Shown one piece after another: positions 58,958-64,000 of a stretch of 64,000 bases of DNA. Source of the stretch: Peribacillus sp. FSL P2-0133 (GTDB lineage Bacteria; Bacillota; Bacilli; Bacillales; DSM-1321); contig NZ_CP150254.1 of NCBI RefSeq assembly GCF_037975445.1, positions 2,168,001 to 2,232,000 of the forward strand, given 5' to 3'. The notes under the pieces were generated by a model. That model was not told the origin of the DNA. It did not search any database and saw nothing but the letters and a program-made list of their open reading frames with translations. Numbering within the stretch: the stretch's first letter is position 1; each line of letters starts with the position of its first letter. The position numbers and the translations under genes are program-made.

Positions 58958-59368
58958 CTCAAAGCTGTGCTTATTTAAATAAAGTGTCTAACTTTTTGGG
59001 CTCACTGGGACGAGGTTACATATCGTATGCCAACTACCATTCAGTTAACTTTAGGTCCCCCTTTGTAAAGGACATTAATTTTGAACTTAAACAAAGGAAG
59101 GTACTACCTCATTGAATAAAGAACAAGCAAAGGAGCATGCCATCGATACGATGCAAAATGTCAACCTACCAAATCCCGCGAAACTATTAAAAAGCTATCC
59201 TTTTCAATTGTATGAACATAAAAGCTGATGATGAATTGGACAAATAAAGAACTGATTTACAAAATCTTAACGTTGGATTAATGTGGGATTTATATTGAAT
59301 GATTATGATTAAGCCGTAACAAACAGTAATAAACATTAATAATTCCACATTAAATGGAGGCACTTTTT
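58958..59368. other. Intergenic before the ABC operon
   Basis: Contains the possible 38-residue ORF at 59112 and otherwise no gene. Presumably holds the ABC operon promoter; no strong -35/-10 pair was picked out. Confidence 0.4.
59112..59228 (+). CDS. Possible small ORF, 38 aa
   Basis: TTG at 59112 with AAAGGAAGG about 11 bases upstream, stop at 59226-59228. The product is soluble and mixed-charge (N-K-E-Q-A-K-E-H-A-I-D-T-M, then L-L-K-S-Y-P-F-Q-L-Y-E). Could be a genuine small protein or the start of a lost gene. Function unknown. Confidence 0.35.
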   Translation: MNKEQAKEHAIDTMQNVNLPNPAKLLKSYPFQLYEHKS

Positions 59369-60481
59369 ATGAATTACACATTCAAGAAGAATTGTTACAA
59401 GTCTATTCAAGCTGTGATGTTAGGAGTGAGTGTACTAGGATTAGCTGCTTGTGGAGCTACTAAAGAGGAGGCTGCTCCAGTTGTTAAGGATCCAAGTTCG
59501 TTAACCCTGAAAGAAATTGAAACAAAGGCAAAAGAAGAGGGGACAATTAATAGTGTCGGTATGCCTGATTCATGGGCTAACTGGGGAGAAACGTGGAATG
59601 AAGTGATGAAAAAATATACATTGGAACACAATGATACAGATTTATCCAGTGCCGAAGAGATTGCCAAAATGGAATCTGAAGGAGAGAATGCAACAGCTGA
59701 TATCGGCGATGTAGGGGTTTCCTTTGGGCCCATCGCGGAACAAAAAGAATTAACGATGCCATATAAAACTTCCTATTGGGACGAGGTACCTGACTGGGCA
59801 AAGGATGACAATGGAGATTGGGTTGTTGGCTACCAAGGAACGATTGCATTCTTAACTAATAAAGAATTAGTAGATAACCCGCCAAAATCATGGGATGACA
59901 TATTAAAAGGAGATTATAAAGTAACAGTTGGGGATGTTCAGCGTGGTACACAGAACCAAATGGCCGTTCTTGCTGCCGCTAAGGCTTACGGTGGTGATGA
60001 AACAAATCTCCAACCAGGAATTGACTATTTTGCTAAGCTTGCCAAGCAAGGCCGCCTTAGCTTAACTGATGCCAAGCCGGCTAACATCGAAAAAGGGGAA
60101 GTGGAAGTTGCCCTTGTTTGGGATTTCAATGCTCTTGGATACGCTGACCAAATTAACCGCGATCAATTTGACGTCGCCATTCCAAGTGAAGGTTCAGTCG
60201 TAAGCGGCTACGCAACTATTATTAACAAAAATGCAAAGCATCCTCATGCGGCAATGGCAACTAGAGAATATATCTTAAGCGATGAAGGACAAATTAACTT
60301 AGCTAAAGGATTTGCCCGTCCAATTCGCGATGTAGAACTACCGAAAGAAGTAGCTGAAAAAATGGTTCCAGAAGAACAGTACAAAAATGCAAAACCAATT
60401 GAAGATTACAAAGCTTGGGAAGAAACGGCTAAAAATTTACCACAGCTTTGGCAAGAAGAGGTGTTAGTCCATGTCAAATAA
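59369..60481 (+). CDS. ABC transporter substrate-binding lipoprotein (Fe/polyamine/phosphonate type)
   Basis: ATG at 59369 follows TGGAGG; 370 residues. Signal peptide with lipobox L-A-A-C near residue 29, so it is tethered to the outer face of the membrane. Class II binding-protein fold like PotD, FbpA and PhnS: G-T-I-N-S-V-G near 53, V-G-Y-Q-G-T-I-A-F near 153, G-D-V-Q-R-G-T-Q-N-Q near 190 and A-L-V-W-D-F-N near 248. Candidate ligands are ferric ion, polyamines or an organophosphonate. The next gene, a phosphatase-superfamily enzyme, favours a phosphorus compound. Confidence 0.85.
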   Translation: MNYTFKKNCYKSIQAVMLGVSVLGLAACGATKEEAAPVVKDPSSLTLKEIETKAKEEGTINSVGMPDSWANWGETWNEVMKKYTLEHNDTDLSSAEEIAKMESEGENATADIGDVGVSFGPIAEQKELTMPYKTSYWDEVPDWAKDDNGDWVVGYQGTIAFLTNKELVDNPPKSWDDILKGDYKVTVGDVQRGTQNQMAVLAAAKAYGGDETNLQPGIDYFAKLAKQGRLSLTDAKPANIEKGEVEVALVWDFNALGYADQINRDQFDVAIPSEGSVVSGYATIINKNAKHPHAAMATREYILSDEGQINLAKGFARPIRDVELPKEVAEKMVPEEQYKNAKPIEDYKAWEETAKNLPQLWQEEVLVHVK

Positions 60482-61304
60482 AGTAATAGCAATTGTTGTT
60501 GATGGTATGAGATATGATAAAGCATGTGAGGCTCTTGGATTTATTCAACATCTAGTTGAAACAAATCAGGCAGCACTTTACAAAGTAAAGTCGGAACTCC
60601 CAAGTCTTTCCCGTCCATTATATGAAGTGTTACTAACGGGTACACCGGCATCAGTGAACGGAATTACGTCCAATCAAGCCGTTCGCTTATCTACTGAGAA
60701 AAGTCTCTTTCATCTTACGAAAGAAAACGGCTTAAGAAACGGAACGGTATCTTATTACTGGGTAAGCGAACTTTATAATCGCGCGCCATTCCATTTTATT
60801 GAGGATCGTGAGCAAGAGGATGAGTCTAAGCCGATTCAATATGGGAAATTTTATTGGGATGATGACTATCCGGACAGTCATGTGTTAATGGATGCAGAAG
60901 CTTTGCGCAGAAAGTATGACCCACACTTTTTATATATTCATCCGCTCGGTGTAGATGTAAAAGGAGAACTTTTCGGTTCGGAATCGAAAGAATACCGTGA
61001 ACAAATCTTAAAAATGGGAAGCTTGTTGGCACAACTTTTGCCAATTTGGATCAAAGAAGGTTACCACATTTTAATTACATCTGATCATGGCATGAGTGAA
61101 TATGGCAACCATGGCGGCATAACTGATGGTGAGCGTGATGTACCGCTCTTTATCATGAGTCCAAAAGTTGAGCCTGGTGTTTACAGTGAAGTAGTTCCGC
61201 AATTAGCTTTTGCACCGCTCGTTTGTGAACTTTTAAATATTGAGCCGTCCAATAAAATGATTTCATATCAATTTCCAGGTCTGAAAGGAAAAAATACCCT
61301 TTAA
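60471..61304 (+). CDS. Alkaline phosphatase-superfamily hydrolase (phosphodiesterase/phosphonoacetate hydrolase-like)
   Basis: 277 residues; the ATG lies 11 bases inside the preceding gene, so it is co-translated. Superfamily metal-site motifs: V-V-D-G-M-R near 9-13, a nucleophile-position segment P-S-L-S-R-P-L-Y followed by L-L-T-G-T-P-A-S-V-N-G-I near 43-64, H-P-L-G-V-D near 158 and S-D-H-G-M-S-E-Y-G-N-H near 203-213. No signal peptide, so it is cytoplasmic and would act on the imported compound. This order resembles nucleotide pyrophosphatases and phosphonoacetate hydrolase. The serine in the nucleophile position instead of threonine is worth noting. Confidence 0.83.
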   Translation: MSNKVIAIVVDGMRYDKACEALGFIQHLVETNQAALYKVKSELPSLSRPLYEVLLTGTPASVNGITSNQAVRLSTEKSLFHLTKENGLRNGTVSYYWVSELYNRAPFHFIEDREQEDESKPIQYGKFYWDDDYPDSHVLMDAEALRRKYDPHFLYIHPLGVDVKGELFGSESKEYREQILKMGSLLAQLLPIWIKEGYHILITSDHGMSEYGNHGGITDGERDVPLFIMSPKVEPGVYSEVVPQLAFAPLVCELLNIEPSNKMISYQFPGLKGKNTL

Positions 61305-61348
61305 AAAAGATACACTATTCAACATTAAAATGAAGAATGAAGGTTGAC

Positions 61349-61391
61349 GGGAATTGGTTTAACGAACGTACTGTTGTTAAACCAATTCCCG
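61349..61391 (+). other. Intercistronic 16-bp hairpin
   Basis: CGGGAATTGGTTTAAC and its perfect complement at 61376-61391 with an 11-base loop, in the gap between the hydrolase and the first permease. No T run follows, so it is more likely an mRNA-stability or attenuation element than a terminator. Confidence 0.65.
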
Positions 61392-61423
61392 AATTGTTAG
61401 AGAACATAGAGGAGCGAGAAGTC

Positions 61424-62278
61424 TTGCGAAAAATTAAAAAACAAAAAATTTACTTATTAGCTCTTTTACTGCCATTTATTATGTTTGTAATTGGATTTGA
61501 AATAGGACCATTAGTGGCAATGATTAAAAATAGTTTTTATGCAGACGATGGAATTCAAGTTACGATTGATCAATATATCACCATATTTAAAAGTAAATTT
61601 TACTTACAAGCCATTCAAAATAGCCTTGTCATTTCTTTATTTTCTGCTGTAACTTCTGTGATTATAGCAGTCATTGCAGCCTATTCGATTACAAAGTTCT
61701 CACAAAAAATACAAAATCGCTTACTGATGATTGCCAATATGACGTCGAACTTTGAGGGTATTCCCCTTTCATTTTCATTTATTATTTTACTTGGAAACAA
61801 TGGGTTGTTTACGTTACTTTTTTCAAAGATTGGTGGGGATGTGTTTGCGGATTTTAATTTATATTCATGGACAGGCCTCATTCTTGTTTATATATATTTT
61901 CAAATTCCGCTTGCTATTATGCTCATCTACCCGTCTTATCAAGGAATTAAGAAACAATGGAAAGAAGCTTCTTCATTATTAGGAGGATCAACATTATCAT
62001 TTTGGCTTCACATTGGGATTCCAGTTCTTTTACCTAGTATTGTAGGTACATTCAGCATTTTGTTTGCTAATTCTATGGGAGCTTACGCTACAGCCTATGC
62101 ATTAGTAGGCAGCAACTATAACTTATTGTCATTGCAAATTGCCTCTCTAGTTGCTAGTGACGTTGCATTAAAGCCACAGCTAGGTAGTGCGATGGGAGTT
62201 CTTCTAGCAGCGACAATGATAGGGGCGATGTGGTTCAATGAACGAATGATGCGCCGCATTAGGAGGGATTTACGATGA
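61424..62278 (+). CDS. ABC transporter permease 1 (PotB/PhnU type)
   Basis: TTG at 61424 with GAGGAG about 9 bases upstream is preferred; the longer frame from ATG 61337 would run through the hairpin and has no ribosome site. 284 residues, about six membrane helices. The EAA loop is at about residues 178-200 (K-E-A-S-S-L-L-G-G-S, then H-I-G-I-P-V-L-L-P). Forms the membrane channel with permease 2. Its end overlaps the next start by 4 bases (ATGA). Confidence 0.85.
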   Translation: MRKIKKQKIYLLALLLPFIMFVIGFEIGPLVAMIKNSFYADDGIQVTIDQYITIFKSKFYLQAIQNSLVISLFSAVTSVIIAVIAAYSITKFSQKIQNRLLMIANMTSNFEGIPLSFSFIILLGNNGLFTLLFSKIGGDVFADFNLYSWTGLILVYIYFQIPLAIMLIYPSYQGIKKQWKEASSLLGGSTLSFWLHIGIPVLLPSIVGTFSILFANSMGAYATAYALVGSNYNLLSLQIASLVASDVALKPQLGSAMGVLLAATMIGAMWFNERMMRRIRRDLR

Positions 62279-63147
62279 AATCTTCATTGACTTTTCATAA
62301 AGTGATTGTTGGGTTACTAGTTATATATTTATTAATTCCGCTTGTAGGAACATTTTTATTCTCGATTGCCGGTAAATGGGATCATACCATTTTACCTGAG
62401 AGTTATACAATGGATTGGTATATTGAATTATTTCAAGATGAACGGTTTTATGATGCTTTTCGACGAACGCTGTTTTTAATTGTCATGTCTGTAGGTCTTA
62501 GTGTTGTTATTATGCTTCCGACTATCTTTATCATCACGGTATATTTCAGTAAATGGGAAGGGTTACTTCAAGCAGCAGCTATGCTTCCTTATGGAATTCC
62601 TCCCATTGTTGGAGCTGTAGGATTAATCAAGGTATATTCAGATGGACCAATTCAAATTGCCGGAACACCTTGGATTTTAATCGGTGCCTATTTCATAACG
62701 ATTCTGCCATTTATGTATCAAGGTATTCGTAGCAGTCTTCGTACGATTAATGCCGTGCAGCTTGTTGATGCAGCTGAATTACTCGGTGCTACAAAATTCC
62801 AGTCGTTTCGCACAGTGGTGTTTCCAAATATTATATCTGGTATTTTAGTGTCTACCTTATTATCAGTCGCTCTTTTATTCAGTGAGTTTGCTTTTGCCAA
62901 TTTGCTTGTCGGGGGCCGATTTGAAACCATTCAAATTTATCTTGCCGACAAACTAAACAGCAGTGGTCACTTAACAAGTGCAATTGTTATTACTTATTAT
63001 TCAATGATTTTACTTTTAACGGGGATTGTATTAAAACTTACGTTTAGAAACGAAAAAAATCCTGTCGGGTCAAATAAGAAGCGAATTCTTTCATTTTTTA
63101 AAAAACAACACTGTAATAAAAATACTGCTATAGAAGGTGAAAAGTAA
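62275..63147 (+). CDS. ABC transporter permease 2 (PotC/PhnV type)
   Basis: 290 residues, about six helices; ATG overlaps permease 1. EAA loop at about 160-182 (D-A-A-E-L-L-G-A-T, then V-V-F-P-N-I). The basic C-terminal tail (K-K-R-I-L-S-F-F-K-K) is cytoplasmic. Overlaps the ATPase start by one base (TAATG). Confidence 0.87.
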   Translation: MKSSLTFHKVIVGLLVIYLLIPLVGTFLFSIAGKWDHTILPESYTMDWYIELFQDERFYDAFRRTLFLIVMSVGLSVVIMLPTIFIITVYFSKWEGLLQAAAMLPYGIPPIVGAVGLIKVYSDGPIQIAGTPWILIGAYFITILPFMYQGIRSSLRTINAVQLVDAAELLGATKFQSFRTVVFPNIISGILVSTLLSVALLFSEFAFANLLVGGRFETIQIYLADKLNSSGHLTSAIVITYYSMILLLTGIVLKLTFRNEKNPVGSNKKRILSFFKKQHCNKNTAIEGEK

Positions 63148-64000
63148 TGAGCTATGTAACCATCGATCAAGTGACTAAGGGGTATGAAAATCAAGTCGTT
63201 CTAAATGACATTTCTTTAACATTAAAAAAAGGAGAATTTGCTACACTTCTTGGGCAAAGCGGATGCGGGAAAAGTACATTATTACGTTCCATTGCGGGGC
63301 TTGAAGGTGTTGATGTAGGAAGAATCTTAATTGATGGAAAAGATATTACTAATTTATCACCGCGTCAGCGTGAAGTCGGTATGGTATTTCAGTCTTATGC
63401 GCTTTTCCCAAATATGAGCGTTTTTGACAATATCGCGTACGGCCTTAAAATGAAGAAGGTAAAAAATATTAAATCAAAAGTGAAAAATATGATTGATATG
63501 GTTGATTTAATAGGAAAAGAAGAGTCGTATCCTCATCAATTATCTGGTGGACAACAGCAGAGGGTTGCTCTTGCCCGTGCGCTTGTCATGGAGCCGAAAG
63601 TACTGCTTTTGGATGAGCCGTTAAGCGCATTGGATGCTAAAATTAGAAAAAGTTTGCAAAAAGAATTAAAGAGAATACAGAAAGAGTTAGATATTACAAC
63701 TATTTTTGTTACCCATGATCAGGAAGAAGCAATGACTATGTCTGATCGAATTTTTGTCATGAATAAAGGAAAAGTTGTACAATCCGGTTCTCCATCAGAA
63801 ATTTATACTTCTCCAGTCAATACATTTGTTGCAAAATTTATCGGAAATTATAATGTTTGTAATATGGAAGTTTTCCATAAACTTGTTCGCAGCACAGAAT
63901 TAAAAGGGAATGAAGTCGCCATTCGTCCTGAAGTTTTACAATTAGTTTCTGCTGGTGAGGATAGCTTGGATTTACAAGAGAACTGGGGAATTAAAGGGTT
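63147..64000 (+). CDS. ABC transporter ATPase (PotA/FbpC type), 3' truncated by window
   Basis: ATG at 63147 overlaps the permease 2 stop; 284 residues are visible and the frame is open to the window end. Walker A G-Q-S-G-C-G-K-S-T at 36-44, Q-loop F-Q-S-Y-A-L near 81, signature L-S-G-G-Q-Q-Q-R near 131, Walker B V-L-L-L-D-E-P near 151 and H-loop T-H-D-Q-E-E near 189. A C-terminal regulatory TOBE-like region starts near 240 (A-I-R-P-E). Energises the importer. Confidence 0.93.
   Translation, partial: MSYVTIDQVTKGYENQVVLNDISLTLKKGEFATLLGQSGCGKSTLLRSIAGLEGVDVGRILIDGKDITNLSPRQREVGMVFQSYALFPNMSVFDNIAYGLKMKKVKNIKSKVKNMIDMVDLIGKEESYPHQLSGGQQQRVALARALVMEPKVLLLDEPLSALDAKIRKSLQKELKRIQKELDITTIFVTHDQEEAMTMSDRIFVMNKGKVVQSGSPSEIYTSPVNTFVAKFIGNYNVCNMEVFHKLVRSTELKGNEVAIRPEVLQLVSAGEDSLDLQENWGIKG

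Noticed and set aside
61337..61423. Longer start for ABC permease 1 at 61337
   Set aside because: That extension runs through the perfect hairpin, lacks a ribosome site and adds an atypical N-terminus.

Overview
The window looks like a chromosomal segment of a low-GC Bacillaceae, most probably a Peribacillus (the Bacillus simplex/muralis group). The grounds are the 16S sequence, B. subtilis-like rRNA promoters and spacers, strong AGGAGG ribosome sites, CcpA (cre) boxes, a DegU ortholog and a LytB/SpoIID-type wall protein. No database search was possible, so the genus is a judgement from remembered 16S signatures.

Layout. 1-3.7 kb: tail of a benzoate-CoA-ligase-like gene, an adenine-deaminase-like gene, a two-gene operon of tiny membrane proteins (too short for usual gene calling) and gene debris. 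4.2-12.5 kb: L-arabinose locus, araR divergent from araB-araD-araA, then a sugar/H+ symporter and an aldose 1-epimerase, with a clear AraR operator/sigma-A promoter/cre arrangement. 12.9-14.5 kb: a sugar-binding protein and a truncated sensor kinase, apparently the remains of a three-component sugar sensor. 14.6-15.3 kb: a DJ-1/PfpI protein. 15.6-20.8 kb: a complete rrn operon (two promoters, 16S, 23S, 5S, no tRNAs), followed by an orphan tyrosine recombinase. 22-23 kb: repeat-rich, gene-poor DNA. 23.4-25.5 kb: two secreted phosphoesterases. 26.5-30.3 kb: a TetR regulator with a/b hydrolase, old-yellow-enzyme and quinone-reductase genes. 30.6-37.2 kb: a GntR-controlled set of PLP gamma-lyase, homoserine-dehydrogenase-like enzyme, aldehyde dehydrogenase and amino-acid permease, proposed here as a homoserine catabolic locus. 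37.4-42.2 kb: degU behind a residual degS tail, a GNAT fragment and a large SpoIID/SH3 wall protein. 42.4-48.2 kb: a citrate-type transporter, tartrate dehydratase-like TtdAB, an FAH-family hydrolase and a GntR regulator. 49.0-58.0 kb: an acyl-CoA metabolism operon (two acyl-CoA synthetases, one with an internal stop; MFS transporter; two thiolases; acyl-CoA dehydrogenase; thioesterase). 58.0-58.8 kb: a frameshifted membrane-anchored protein. 59.4-64 kb: an ABC importer with an alkaline-phosphatase-superfamily enzyme inside its operon, cut by the window end.

Two themes stand out. First, most of the window consists of self-contained catabolic modules, several with their own local regulator and recognisable operators, as expected of a soil or rhizosphere generalist. 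Second, there are many lesions: an A9 frameshift in the GDPD gene, an amber codon in an acyl-CoA synthetase, a one-base frameshift in the 58 kb gene, an ATC start in a GntR gene, and truncated sensor, degS and GNAT genes. The point lesions may be real decay or assembly error. Several short dispersed repeats (2.9/42.0 kb; 22.2/22.7 kb; 23.0/30.5 kb; a CTAACGGGTGCGTTAG hairpin in three copies) lie between the modules.
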